Below are positions 20,971 through 31,725 of a DNA stretch of 64,000 nt, in pieces. Location: assembly GCF_029633865.1 (NCBI RefSeq), contig NC_079212.1, positions 148,354,541-148,418,540 on the forward strand, read 5' to 3'. Below the pieces are notes generated by a model. That model worked only from the letters and a program-made list of their open reading frames with translations. It ran no database searches and was not told the DNA's origin. The translations under genes were made by a program, and so were the position numbers. Positions within the stretch are counted from its first letter, which is position 1. Each line of letters opens with the position of its first letter. This DNA is from Lampris incognitus (Eukaryota; Chordata; Actinopteri; Lampriformes; Lampridae).

Positions 20971-21432
20971 TTAAGATAGTTGGGCTTTCTTGATGAAATC
21001 AGTGATCCTCTCCAAGACTGCACCAGGCAAGTGGGATGTCAGTTGCTGGAGTAGTTGGTCAGATTTTTCCTTCAGCCCTTCAATAGTGAAATGGACCTGT
21101 CTCACTCTTTCATTCAGGAGTTGATTCTGTGCCTTCTCTATGATTCTGTCTGCTCTATTATGTCTTTTCATTGTGGTACACAGGCGCAGGCTAGTGGGTA
21201 TGAGCCTGTGTTGTCTGCGTCTCAGATTGAATCGCAAGTGGTTTCTGTAGTCTGCAATCTTCCGAGCCATCCTTTCATATTCCCTCACCATTTTAAGGGT
21301 GTCAGACCCAAATTGTTCCGCAACATGTCTGTGAATGTTCTCATTCATCCAGGTCATGGTTAGCCAAAGGAATTGAATCAATTGCAACTGGACTTGGTAT
21401 ATATCCGTGAAGACGTTTCGCCTCTCATCCAA
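20971..21432 (-). pseudogene. Penelope ORF N-terminus starting inside the pseudo-LTR
   Basis: About 153 codons. The start MDERRNVFTDIYQVQL lies inside the pseudo-LTR, opposite the hammerhead region. A basic helical region follows (REYERMARKIADYRNHLRF). It continues, after a frameshift near 20990, in the frame at 20781-21023. The function of this N-terminal part is not known to me. Confidence 0.65.
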
Positions 21433-21940
21433 GAGGCTTCATCAGTTCGTGCCTTTTTGACTAGACCACGCTAGTCTGACTGGCTGGTGATGAAACTCAG
21501 ATATTTATCCTCTTTGGAGTCGTTATCAGAGCTATTGATGTCCATGGCTCTTTGTGTTCCAATGTTTAGCAACGCCCGTCGTTATCAGAGCTATTGATGT
21601 GCATGGCTCTTTGTGATCTGATGTTAAGCAGCGACGGTCGTTGGGGGTGTTAATTTCGACTTTGTTAGTGCTCCATTCAGTGGTCATGAGTCATTGGAGC
21701 TGTTAGTGACCGACTGTTGTTCTTGGAGGCTAGGCTTTTTGAGTCTCCTGGGTAGAAATGAAAGGACAGCATTGTAAGTGGGAGATAGGTGGTGTCGCAG
21801 ACCTCCTCCTCTGTTGAGGGATGGTTTTTCCAGTTTCGCATAGATGGCTTCCTTCACCCCTCTTTCAAACCATCTATCTTCCTTGTCCAAAATGTGTACG
21901 TTGCTGTCCTGGAAGGAGTGTGTCTTCTCCTTTAGGTCTT
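21330..21940 (-). mobile_element. 5'-truncated upstream Penelope unit
   Basis: Repeats the 3' part of the main unit: the end of the GIY-YIG region (LKEKTHSFQDSN ... EDRWFERGVKEAIYAKLEKP), the linker and the pseudo-LTR. It lies directly upstream of the full unit, giving the typical Penelope head-to-tail arrangement. Confidence 0.88.
21403..21456 (-). ncRNA. Hammerhead ribozyme motif (Penelope internal pseudo-LTR)
   Basis: Same motif as at 18.65 kb: CTGATGA at 21439-21445, perfect GCCTC/GAGGC stem II, GAAAC at 21415-21419, GTC at 21412-21414. With two copies in tandem a transcript could be cut at both, releasing a unit-length RNA. Confidence 0.78.
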
Positions 21941-21988
21941 CATGGATATATACCAAGTCCAGTTGCACTTGATTCAATTCCTTTTGGG

Positions 21989-22530
21989 GGGGGGGTGAGT
22001 TTTACCTAAATTTCGTAGCTGGAGGTTATCTGAAGAAATCAGAACGATCTAAGTTAAAGGCTGCACACAGTTGATCGAAACTGGCAAATAGCCCATCTAT
22101 ACATAAACAAATCTCCCAGGTGGCAGAGACCTCTCCTTTCTAGCAAGGAATACTGAGGAGCCATCGTGGCTGGCATAAAAAATGATTGTTACATACCAGA
22201 GTTGCTTGGGGGAGGGAAGACCAACCAAAATGGTACCTGACCTGTGCCCAGATCTTCAAGGTGCCTATTACAATGGGGTTAGAGGTTAACTGTGAAGGGG
22301 GTAGGGACGCTACACGCAAGAACTTGGAGTGAAGAAGAAGAGCATGACTTTGCCTCAGTCTTACACCAGCTGCTTTGAGGTGAGGTGAACCAGAGCATGA
22401 TCCTGTGGGCGTTAGCGGCTCAGTAGTAGCCTGTGATGCTGGGCAATCCACGTCCACCCAGGGACCTGTTCCTCTGCAGTAATGTTCTACCAGCTCTTGG
22501 ATCTTTACCAGCCCAGATGAATGAAGAAAT
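21989..22530 (-). pseudogene. L1-type LINE ORF2 C-terminus (proximal half)
   Basis: The minus-strand frame at 22140-22457 contains NPIVIGTLKIWAQVRYHFGW, matching the region of L1 ORF2 that precedes the block found at 18.1-18.5 kb. The two halves become collinear if the Penelope element is removed. A run of ten Gs marks the junction. Confidence 0.65.
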
Positions 22531-23062
22531 TATACTGTTAATAGTGGTAAAAAAAGATGGTGGTCTAGTGTCACACCTAGGAATTTATTTTCATATACTC
22601 TTTCTTGTTGGACATTGTCTATCACTACTTTTGCTTTAGTGTTTATTTTATAATTTTCAAACAACATAAACTTTATTTTGTCCCGATTTAAGGATAATTT
22701 GTTTTTGTCAATCCACCATTTTGATTTTTCCATTTCTATTGTGGTCACCTCCAAAAGCTGCTGTAAATTCTCCATCCATCCATCCATCCATTATCTGAGC
22801 CGCTTATCCTGCTTTCAGGGTCGGAACAAAATATGTTCGTGTCATCCGCAAATGAAACAAATTTCAATATGTTTGATATCTTGCATATATAATTTAAGTA
22901 CAGAATGAACAGTTTTGGACCCAAAAGCGACCCCTGGGGTACACCACAAGTAATATCCATGCATGACGATTTATGTTCACCTATCATTACATACTGCTGC
23001 CTGTTACTTAAATAGCTTCTTAGCCAATTCTGCACCACCCCTCTGATACCACACCTTTCCAA
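22530..23062 (-). pseudogene. CR1-like RT, palm and thumb part
   Basis: The upper frame has GIRGVVQNWLRSYLSNRQQY, CGVPQGSLLGPKLF and the catalytic box FADDTNIF. The repeat inserted at 22773-22826 follows, and then LQQLLEVTTIEMEKSKWW, KNKLSLNRDKIKFMLF and YENKFLGVTLDH in the next frame. These are consecutive RT blocks of CR1/L2-superfamily elements. Confidence 0.85.
22773..22826 (-). repeat. GGAT-tailed repeat fragment
   Basis: (CCAT)n followed by TATCTGAGCCGCTTATCCTGC, the 3' end of a common fish repeat found complete at 26.89 and 35.35 kb. It is inserted in the RT of the CR1-like LINE. Confidence 0.7.
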
Positions 23063-23121
23063 TTTGTCTATTAATCTGTTGTGATCAATAGTGACAAAAG
23101 CGTTTTTTAGATCTATAAATA

Positions 23122-23424
23122 CACGGCTTTCCTGTTTACAAACATTACTGGGTGCGTGCGCAGCCAGGGGGCAAAACTGCTTTGGTAGCTCTCAAACGAT
23201 TATGAGATGCATAATCGTTTGAGAGCTACCAAAGCGGTTCAACAGTGAAAATGTTGAACATTTTCCACCCATCCTTTTGGCAGTTTGTGCAGTTTATTGC
23301 ACAATAACTGCGTCATCTCTGCTATCTGAGCTTTATCTTGGTTAAAATCTCTGCGCTGTAGCTGCTTTCAGCCCCCTAGTTGCGAATGCACCTCTGTGAT
23401 GACGTTGCACAGAAACCCTCCTAT
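23122..23424 (+). mobile_element. Hairpin MITE, copy 2
   Basis: Same family as at 7685-7992 and 48802-49130, in the opposite orientation to copy 1. The central palindrome lies around 23180-23236 (TTTGGTAGCTCTCAAACGAT and its complement). It interrupts the CR1-like RT; the LINE frame can be followed on both sides. Confidence 0.8.
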
Positions 23425-24084
23425 ATTCCCACAGCAAACTTTTTTGGTCTATGCAGTTAGTTATTTCTTCAATTAATTCAATGAGCACCAGAGATGTCGA
23501 TCTGTTTGGTTGAAACCTGTACTGGCTATAAGTCGGCAGATTGTGTTTCTCAATGAATTTGTCTAGTCTAGCAGCAAATAGTTTTGCCAATATTTTGGAG
23601 AATTGTGACAATGAAATCGGTCTGTAGTTTGTAAATTGGTGTCTCTCTGGTTTTATATAAGGGTATGACTTTTGCGATTTTCATTTTGCTTGGAACTTTA
23701 CCAGATTGAAAGGACAAGTTATAAATGTGGGTTTGTGGTTTTGCAATACCTTCAATTACTTTCTTAACTATTGTCATATCAATATCATTCCAGTCAGTAG
23801 ATTTTTTTATTCTAGCATTTTTTTACAATGTCCACGATTTCCATCTCTTCTACTACTCTAAGAAAAATTGAACTTGGATTTCTGTCCCCATATTCACTCT
23901 CATTCCCCTCTGTGATTGTTTGTGTGTCATTGATTTTTCCTGCCAGTTTTGGGCTCACAATTAATAAGAATCTGTTGAGGCCACTGACCATGTCTTCCAT
24001 GTTATTTATGGTCTTATCATTATCTGTAAAGTACTGAGGGCAGCTTGGGCTTCTGGACCTGTTTCTAATAATACTAGTCAACAC
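23425..24084 (-). pseudogene. CR1-like RT, N-terminal part
   Basis: Frames at 23342-23611 and 23568-23777 contain KVPSKMKIAKVIPLYK, SQFSKILAKLF and YRFQPNRSTSLVLIELIEEI, the standard entry to the RT domain. The 23812-24084 frame is the linker before it. The part below 23425 in the first frame reads into the MITE. Confidence 0.78.
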
Positions 24085-24127
24085 ATTCTATATACCTTTG
24101 GTGTTGCTTTTATTGGTCTCTAATTCT

Positions 24128-25262
24128 TTATTGTAGTATTCCTTTTTGCATATCCTCATAATGTTTGTTAGCTTGTTTTTCTATTTTTTGTATTTCTGCT
24201 TCAACGGTTCTGTGCTTTATGAATTCTTTATAGAGCTTTGTTTTATGACAAGTGTTACATGGTCCCTTTGTGATCCATGGACTATCTTTATATTTCTGTT
24301 TACTGTTGAATTGTTCTACTGGGCAGTTTTTGTCAAGTAAGGATTGAAATGTGTTTAGGAACGAATCATACGCTTTGTCAGAGTCTTTTTCTTTGTATAC
24401 AATACTCCAGTTGTGTGTTAGTAATTCATTTTTGAAAGCATTCATGGATTCCTCTGTTCTTAATGTTGTTGGGAACTTTGTTCTTTCTAAAATTACAGTC
24501 ATAGACAGTAAAAACTGGTAGATGGTCACTGATGTCTTTTACTAAAAGGCCGCTCTCAGTGTGTCCTTCTATAATGTGTGTGAATATGTTGTATATTGAG
24601 GTGGCACAGTGTGGTGTTGTTCTGCTAGGTCTAGTGATTTTAGGATAAAAACCCAAACTATACATTGTGTTAATTAACTCTTCTGTTTTATTGTGCTTAT
24701 TTGGACTTAACAGGTCTATACTGAAATCCCCACATATGAACATATCCTTCTTCTAGCCAGTCCTTAAATATTTCAATATTTGATCCTGGTAATCTGTATA
24801 AAAAACAGAATTACATTCTTCTTTTTTTCCATACAGTCTTCGTTGTGATACATTCTAGTACATCATCAACAGTGTTGACATAACTTCTACCATCTTGTAA
24901 TTGAGGCTGTTTCCCTCATACAAAGCACCCCCCCTCCATTTTTGTTCCTCCTGTTCTTGTTAGACAGTTCATATCCAGTTAACTCAAAGTCAACACCTTT
25001 CTCAGGGTAATCCATGTTTCAGATACAGCTGTTATGTTGAATGCATTCTTGAAGTGACTTAGATATTCTCTGATGTTTGGAAGTTGGCATATAGGCTTCT
25101 GCTGTTAAAGTGGATAATTGAAATTTTATGATCTGAGTTGACTATCATGTTAAACTGATCAGTGTAGTATAGACAGTTGTTGTTGATGATGTTGAAGAAA
25201 TTATTTTCTGGGTCGATATCATTTCCCATAGCCTGTGATTTGTATTCGGAATATCTGAACAT
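24128..25262 (-). pseudogene. CR1-like apurinic endonuclease and linker
   Basis: HKISIIHFNSRSLYANF (start of the APE domain, 25059-25262), FICGDFSIDLL and SDHLPVFTVYD (catalytic D/N and SDH blocks, 24426-24743), then the linker to RT with SPWITKGPCNTCHKTKLY (24128-24529). About 300 bp between the first two pieces is decayed. Confidence 0.8.
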
Positions 25263-25451
25263 CTTTTTTAATTAATTTTTTTCATGTTCTCTAATCCTTG
25301 CTGTTAGCTGATCATCAGTGTCTCCAGCTGGAGATGAAGACTACTGGTCTGCTCATGGTTGTGTAGAATGTTTTACTTTGCATGTTTTATTTTTTGGTGT
25401 GTGAACCTTGTTGTGTTGTTTAGTAAACATGGAAATTTTTCAAGATCCTTC

Positions 25452-26252
25452 TCATCTCTGATGACCAGCACTTCTGCCTCCTCTGGGGATCCTTTTAGCT
25501 TTATGAAGATTTTGCAGTTTGCAGTCCATGTATATTGTACCTTTCCCTTCTTTCTTTTTTTTTCTTTTTTTTTTTTTAGATGTCGAGCTTTTCTGCATTT
25601 GTGCGTTTCTGTTTGTCAGATGCTGGTTTAAGAAAACGTTTGTGCTTTTCAAGTCTTCTTTGTTTGAGTAGTGCAACCTTGTGTTTTCTGTTTGCAAATC
25701 TGATTATTATGGCCGGTTTATCCTGACTGGTTTTCCTAGGGAGAGGGTGACGTGCTTCCATGTTGTTGTTGTCTATCACAATTCCCTCGTCTTGCAGGAA
25801 AGTGGTTCTCCTGGTTCTCCACAGAGATCACTTCCTGTTCGTGGGGTTCTCCGCCATATCGATCTGGTCTCAGTATCGTGGTGTACTGCCATTCAACCTC
25901 CAAACCACAGACCGTAATGTTGTTCATGCTCGTGTATTGTTCCAAGTCATCCACGCAGTTGTCTAGAAGGACAATTTTATGATCCCTCTCACTGCTCAGC
26001 TCCCGTAGGGCTTTAATTTCCTTCATCATGTCCTCAAGAAGGCTTTTCTTTGCCCAGTTGGTCTTTGAGCAATTCTTTTAGCTGATCAATATCTTGTAGT
26101 TCGTCAATCGTTTTCATAGCAGTTGAAAATTTATCGCTTAATGCTTTTAACTGATCGTCGTTGCTTTTACTCATGTTGTTGCCATTACCCACACCGTTTC
26201 TCTTGGCCATGCCCCTGGGGATGTTGTTGCTGGTTTTGTTGTAGTAGGACAA
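25452..26252 (-). pseudogene. CR1-like ORF1 remnants
   Basis: Three overlapping frames. The first (26034-26252) is rich in coiled-coil-type residues (LKALSDKFSTAMKTIDELQ). The second (25736-26029) has SERDHKIVLLDNCVDDLEQY. The third (25452-25779) has KPAIIIRFANRKHKVALL and VFLNQHLTNRNAQM. This is the ORF1 RNA-binding protein layout of fish CR1-like LINEs. Confidence 0.7.
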
Positions 26253-26577
26253 CAGTAGATCACCACCTTTGCTGTGCTGTTAGCTGTTGCTAACTTGACT
26301 TGACTAATTCAGATTTGCATTTTTCAATCGATATAATCGATGATCGGATAAAAATCCATAAAATAGACAAATCATAAAGTCAATTAAAATAATCCAAAGT
26401 CTCATAGGGTCGTTAAAATTTGGAAAGTAGGCAGAACCTCAAACAAACAAACAAACCACAGCTAGTAACTGGAAATGGATACCGGTTCTGGTTACCAGCT
26501 TCTACTTCCACCTCTCTCTCAAGTTCTTGTCCTTGCATCAGTTTTTCATGTTTTTTAATTTATACATATGAAATAGT

Positions 26578-27112
26578 TAGGGCTTTCCTTGACTTCTCGA
26601 CCAAAGATTTTCCCAGTCGACTAGTAATTGGTAGTTCAAACCATTTGTCAACTAGTTGTCGCACGTTTATGATATTAATGTAGTTATTTAAAAAAAATTT
26701 GGGGGGCGTGGGAAAATGGTTTGAGTTCCGGGGCTGAGAAAGAATGTTATAAGTAACATTGTCAACACTGTGCTACATTACAGAGAAATACAAAACCGTC
26801 ATAGTGAGCCTTTAAACTGTAAATTTTACAAGCACACGCAGAAGCGAGAATTTTTTTTATTTTATTTTTTTTATAATTCAAATCATAAACGTGGCCCTGT
26901 GATGGACTGGTGGCCTGTCCAGGGTGTCTCCCTGCCTGCCGCCCAATGACTGCTAGGATAGGCTCCAGCATCCCTGCGACCCTGAGAGCAGGATAAGCGG
27001 TTTGGATAATGGATGGATGGATCATCAACGGTCGATGGGTAGTCAACAAATGGCTTGAAATAATGACTGCTAGTCAAGTGGGAAAGTCTTTGGTCAGGGG
27101 CAGCTCTCAAAA
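26578..27112. mobile_element. hAT-type MITE with nested repeat
   Basis: Terminal inverted repeats of about 80 bp. The left end reads AGGGCTTTCC and GACCAAAGATTTTCCCAGTC; the right end, reversed, reads GAGCTGCCCC and GACCAAAGACTTTCCCA. A GGAT-tailed repeat (26890-27025) sits inside. No clear target duplication. No coding capacity. Confidence 0.6.
26890..27025 (+). repeat. GGAT-tailed fish repeat
   Basis: GGCCCTGTGATGGACTGG ... GTCCAGGGTGTCTCC ... GAGCAGGATAAGCGGTTTGG ending in (GGAT)n. Other copies: 35.35, 22.78 and 63.61 kb (partial) and 31.33 kb (tail). Confidence 0.75.
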
Positions 27113-27502
27113 CTTCCTTATCCAAGTGAATAGTTAATGAATTCTACCATGATCTGAAAGAATAATTGGCTTACTTCCTCAATCTGTTATCATGTGCTTA
27201 TATTTTGAGTGGATAAGAAAATAATCTATTCGAGAATATGAATTATGAACATTTGGAAAAAAGCATAGTCTGACACCGTGGTGTAATTCATGCCAAATGT
27301 CTATTAGACCACGTTCTGTGCATAACCCATGAAGGACCTTTGAAGATTTAGAGCTGTGGCCCTTAGTTAGATTTATATGTATATAACTAACTAACTCTAA
27401 AACAGTAGCCTACAAAACAAGTTGCGCTGTGTTGCTACTGGGCAGCTACCATTTTAGAGCAGTGAAGAATTGGTTTCGTGTAATTTGTGTAACACTAGCA
27501 AA

Positions 27503-28819
27503 ATGTCAGCAGTTTGGGAATATTTCACACTGCAAAATCCCACCAGTAAAACGGCAACGTGTACAGTATGCAAGGCTTTAGTTTAGAGGGGTGACACTAG
27601 TGTTGCCAGTTTCAACACCAGCAGTCTTATAAAGCATTTGAAGATGCATCACGCGAAAGAGCACAGTGAGTTCAACAAGGCAAAGGCAATAGGCACGAAC
27701 TGGAACAGCAAACGTTTGAAACCACATTCCAGTGACGTGCTAAATTCCACAAAGACAGCCCAAAAGCGATGGACAACCGACAAACTTGTCGAATTCATTG
27801 CAATTTCAATTTCATTCTGGATGACCAACCCCTGTCGGGCGTCGAAAACGTGGGATTTCACCGCTTAATGGTTCATTTGGAGCCAAGTTACAGTTTGCCA
27901 AGTCGCAAATACATCTCCAAAACTGCCCTCCCCAGACTATACGAGACAGTGAGGAATCACATTTCATATAGGCTAAAAGACATGCAGGCGATTAGCTTTA
28001 CAACTGACATTTGGAGCGCCGATGTATGTCCAATGTCTTTGCTCACTTTAACTGTACATTGGGTGGACACGGCTTTGACATTTGCCCTTTAAAGTGCGGT
28101 GCTGCAAGCAAACGAATTCCATTGGTCACATACTGGCACGTCAGTTGCCAAAACAGTTGAAGGGATGCTCATAAAATGGAACATCCTCAAGTCCAACGTT
28201 CATGTTGTTTTGCGCGACAACGCAAGCAACATGAAGAAAGCGATGGACGAGATGGACGTGTCGCGTTTGGGATGCTTCACCCACTCGATCCAGCTGGTGG
28301 TGCATGAAGGGCTACTATCACAGCGAAGTGTGAGCGATTAAACACTCGCTCCTGGCTAGTACACACCTGGAGGATATCCAAAAAGATTTCCAAATGCCCA
28401 GCAAACGTCTGCACCAAGACGTGGCAATGGGATGGAAGAGCACGTTTTATATGGTCGAGAGTCTACTGGAGCAGAGGCGATTGATTTCATCATGTGGAGC
28501 TGACCACAACCTGCCAGCGACCCTGATAGCCAACAAGTGGGCTTTGCTGGAGAAAACCATCACTGTTCTGGCACCATCTGAAGAACTGACCAGACAGATT
28601 AGCTCCTCCACCTCCTCTGCAGCTGAAGTTATCCCCTCGGTCGCGGTGCTAAAATGGCTGTTTTCCCGGGAGAACCAGGGTATTAAAACCACAGGTAAGA
28701 AAATGATGAAAACTACCCTTCTAGAGGCTGTCAAGAAAAGATTCAGAACCATCAAGGATGAACCATTGTATGCAGCTGCCACTCTCTTGGACCTGAGTTT
28801 CAAAGACAGGCGTGTCTAA
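27503..28819 (+). pseudogene. hAT transposase (ZBED-like) pseudogene
   Basis: Reads MSAVWEYFTLQN, a BED finger (CTVCKALV ... LIKHLKMHH) with an in-frame stop at its middle (TAG near 27584). Then LDDQPLSGVENVGFHRLM and YSLPSRKYISKTALPRLYE (27769-28092) and ISFTTDIWSADVCPMSLL (catalytic-core region). A further frame 28099-28341 has VHVVLRDNASNMKKAM and GCFTHSIQLVV, and 28394-28819 has the later RNase H-like part. The C-terminal hAT dimerisation domain is absent. At least one stop and three frame changes. Confidence 0.8.
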
Positions 28820-29290
28820 TAGTATGCTTATTAAATGTAATAGTCCATATTATAATCAGAACTTAGAAATTATGTTCTAGATATGTAGACATTGCATTGT
28901 TATTATTTTATGCACATGCACCATATGCATCACTATTGCATTAACATGTCTGTCACCATCAAGAGCTACTATGGAAGATGATGTTTATTTTTTTAGAAAT
29001 TTATTTATGTTTTATTGTTATTTCAGATATTTTACCAAATTGTGGCTGCACTTGAGTTTTTTAAAGGAATTGTTATTTATTCCTAGATGTGTTTATTTGT
29101 GCTTTTTTCAGTTGTAACTGTCAAACTAGATAATAAAAGAAAGTTCTGTGGCATTCATTCTCTGTATGTATGTATTTGTTAATGTTTTACAAAGGTTTTA
29201 ACCTGAGCCAGGCCCTACAACAATGATCGCAATCATCACATTCATACAGGGTTAGTAGTATACAGCTGTTAAAAAATTATTATATATAAT
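28820..29290. other. Non-coding part of the hAT remnant
   Basis: AT-rich sequence without motifs, between the transposase frame and the right terminal region. Confidence 0.45.
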
Positions 29291-29494
29291 ATTTTTAACG
29301 CACTGGTATCGGATCGGTACTCGGTATCGGCAGATACGCAAGTTCAGGTGTCGGAATCGATGTCGCGATGGAAAAAATATCGGATCATCTCTAAAAGTAG
29401 CTTTATTGACAGCTGATGATTGGTTATGGCCTGAAACAGGCTTGTACTGTCTCATAAAGAATTTCCTAGACCCACTGGATTTTATGTAGATATA

Positions 29495-30713
29495 CACTCA
29501 CTGGCCACTTTATTAGGTACACCTTGCTAGTACCGGGTTGGACCCCCTTTTGCCTTCAGAACTGCCTTAATCCTATGTGGCATAGATTCAACAAGGTACT
29601 GGAAACATTCCTCAGAGTTTGGTCCATATAGACATGATAGCATCACGCAGTTGCTGCAGATTTGTCGGCTGCACATCCATGATGCGAATCTCCCGGTCCA
29701 CCACATCCCAAAGGTGCTCTATTGGATTGAGATCTGGTGACTGTGGAGGCCATTTGAGTACAGTGAACTCATTGTCATGTTCAAGAAACCAGTCTTGAGA
29801 TGATTCGACCTTTATGACATGGCGCGTTATCCTGCTGGAAGTAGCCATCAGAAGATGGGAACACTGTGGTCATAAAGGGATGGACATGGTCAGCAACAAT
29901 ACTCAGGTAGGCTGTGGCGTTGACACGATGCTCAATTGGTACTAAGGGGCCCAAAGTGCGCCAAGAAAATATCCCCCACACCATTACACCACCACCACCA
30001 GCCTGAACCGTTGATACAAGGCAGGATGGATCCATGCTTTCATGTTGTTGACGCCAAATTCGGACCCTACCATCCGAATGTCACAGCAGAAATCGAGACT
30101 CATCAGACCAGGCAACGTTTTTCCAATCTTCTATTGTCCAATTTTGGTGAGCCTGTGCGAATTGTAGCCTCAGTTTCCTGTTCTTAGCTGACAGGAGTGG
30201 CACCCGGTGTGGTCTTCTGCTGCTGTAGCCCATCTGCCTCAAGGTTCGACGTGTTGTGCATTCAGAGATGCTCTTCTGCATACCTCGGTTGTAATGAGTG
30301 GTTATTTGAGTTACTGTTGCCTTTCTGTCAGCTCGAACCAGTCTGGCCATTCTCCTCTGACCTCTGGCATCAACGAGGCATTTTCGCCCACAGAACTGCC
30401 GCTCACTGGATATTTTCTCTTTTTCGGACCATTCTCTGTAAACCCTAGAGATGGTTGTGCGTGAAAATCCCAGTAGACCAGCAGTTTCTGAAATACTCAG
30501 ACCAGCCCGTCTGGCACCAACAACCATGCCACGTTCAAAGTCACTTAAATCACCTTTCTCCCCCATTCTGATGCTCGGTTTGAACTGCAGCAGATTGTCT
30601 TGACCATGTCTACATGCCTAAATGCATTGAGTTGCTGCCATGTGATTGGCTGATTAGAAATTTGCGTTAACGAGCAGTTGGACAGGTGTGCCTAATAAAG
30701 TGGCCGGTGAGTG
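29495..30713 (-). mobile_element. Tc1-like DNA transposon
   Basis: 1,219 bp with inverted terminal repeats of about 30 bp (CACTCACTGGCCACTTTATT at the left and the matching end at the right) flanked by TA at 29493-29494 and 30714-30715. It holds one transposase gene on the minus strand, broken by a stop and a frameshift. Structure and size are those of the Tc1/mariner superfamily. Confidence 0.93.
29612..30566 (-). pseudogene. Tc1-like transposase
   Basis: N-terminal paired helix-turn-helix domain (KGDLSDFERGMVVGARRAG, then GFSRTTISRVYREW). The DDE core follows: first aspartate in VAWSDESRF, second in GYFQQDNAPCH, glutamate in SPDLNPIEHLWD. A stop near 30081, in frame with the following segment (29781-30035) and consistent with CGA to TGA decay, and a frameshift near 29800 inactivate it. 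The last 30 or so residues of the family are not in frame. Confidence 0.92.
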
Positions 30714-30715
<2 letters not shown>

Positions 30716-30793
<78 letters not shown>

Positions 30794-31181
30794 AAGCACA
30801 AAAAATTAGGAAATGTGTGTTTGGTAGAGTATGTCTTTGTTGTAACAATGCTTCTTGGCAATAAATCTTATACCGTTGGAAAGCCTGTTTACTCCTCTTT
30901 TAAATGGCGCCACATGTGTAAGGAACATGCATTTGTGGGATGAGCAGCAGAGCTTAGTATGTGGGTTGCGCCCATGAAACATTTGCCAAATCTTCTCTGC
31001 CAATGCCAAGCAGCTTATTTTGCTGCTGCTGTTGACTCTTGTGTTGAGCTTCTGGTACCCCTGGTGCTGACCAGCAGGTGCCTGATATAAGATTTATTGC
31101 CAAGAAGCATTGTTACAACAAAGAAATAATCTACCAAACACAAATTTCCTTACTTTTTGTGCTAAGTTTATATATATATAT

Positions 31182-31210
<29 letters not shown>
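30716..31210. mobile_element. Palindromic MITE with microsatellite-bearing arms
   Basis: Inverted arms of about 85 bp: 30790-30875 (GTACTAAGCACAAAAAATTA ... GCTTCTTGGCAATAAATCTT) and 31085-31170 (its reverse complement). The arms are extended outward by mirror-image microsatellites, (TA)n(TG)n at 30716-30790 and (TA)n(CA)n at 31168-31206. The 210-bp centre is non-coding. Probably a non-autonomous DNA transposon; the parent family is not identified. Confidence 0.65.
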
Positions 31211-31218
<8 letters not shown>

Positions 31219-31324
31219 TTTTTTTCTGGAAACTATAAATAGTGTTGTTGTGTTGTTGATAAAACATCTCAACAAATGAGGTGCAGAATATTAAGAATTA
31301 TCTTAATAAATATAAAGCAGAAGA

Positions 31325-31725
31325 AGCGTTTTGGATAATGGATGGATGGATATATACCTATCAGCTAAAACATAAAACCACTGACGGGTAAGTGCATAAC
31401 ATTTATTATCTCGTTACAATGGCACCTGTCAAGGGGTGGGAAATTAGGCAGAAAGTGAAGTCAGTTCTTGAAGTTGATGTTTTGGAATCAGGGAAAAAAA
31501 GGGCAAGCGTAACAATCTGAGTGGATTTGACAAGGGCCAAATGCTGGCTATGGTAGACTTGTCAGAACATGCAGTGCATCACAGTTTGCTGTGTATGAGG
31601 CTGTGTAGCCGCAGACCGGAAAGAGTTCCCATGATGAACTCTGTCCACCGCTGAAAGCACCTGCAATTGGCATGTGAGCATCACAACTGCACTATGGAGC
31701 AATGGAAGAAGGTGGCCTGGTCTGA
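31325..31725 (+). mobile_element. Tc1-like transposon fragment
   Basis: After a short GGAT tail (31325-31352) comes sequence with the decayed start of another Tc1-like transposase: GGGCAAGCGTAACAATCTGA and GTGGATTTGACAAGGGCCAA, corresponding to a GKR..L..F..GQ N-terminal region. Frames are broken. It is a different subfamily from the element at 29.5-30.7 kb. Confidence 0.5.

Larger units (their letters stand above)
18546..21988 (-). mobile_element. Penelope-like retroelement, tandem copy with pseudo-LTRs
   Basis: Minus-strand element with one full-length unit (about 21345 down to 18546) preceded by a 5'-truncated unit (21940 to 21330) in the same orientation. Its 5' end (21938-21986) is a short inverted copy of the pseudo-LTR sequence. 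The repeated block (about 360 bp or more) holds a hammerhead motif in each copy. Tandem pseudo-LTRs, an inverted 5' piece, an RT without the usual LINE endonuclease and a GIY-YIG domain are hallmarks of Penelope-like elements. It is inserted in an L1 LINE. The coding sequence has a few frameshifts, so this copy is probably dead. Confidence 0.92.
22530..26260 (-). mobile_element. CR1-like LINE, near full length but decayed
   Basis: Minus-strand non-LTR retrotransposon with ORF1 remnants (25452-26252), apurinic endonuclease fragments (24426-25262), linker pieces (23812-24529) and RT fragments (22530-23777). It is interrupted by the hairpin MITE at 23122-23424 and by a short GGAT-tailed repeat at 22773-22826. 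Many frameshifts; not functional. The same family occurs at 52.9-56.5 kb. Confidence 0.82.
27440..29395 (+). mobile_element. ZBED-type hAT transposon, decayed
   Basis: Carries a BED finger and transposase remnants at 27503-28819. The right terminal region at 29296-29395 is rich in GGTATCGG-type repeats and ends in GGATCATCTCTA, a terminal motif typical of fish hAT elements. The left end was not found. The sequence between 28820 and 29290 is AT-rich and non-coding. Confidence 0.7.

Noticed and set aside
29250-29400. Left end of a separate transposon
   Set aside because: The GGTATCGG-rich region fits better as the right terminal part of the hAT whose transposase lies at 27.5-28.8 kb.
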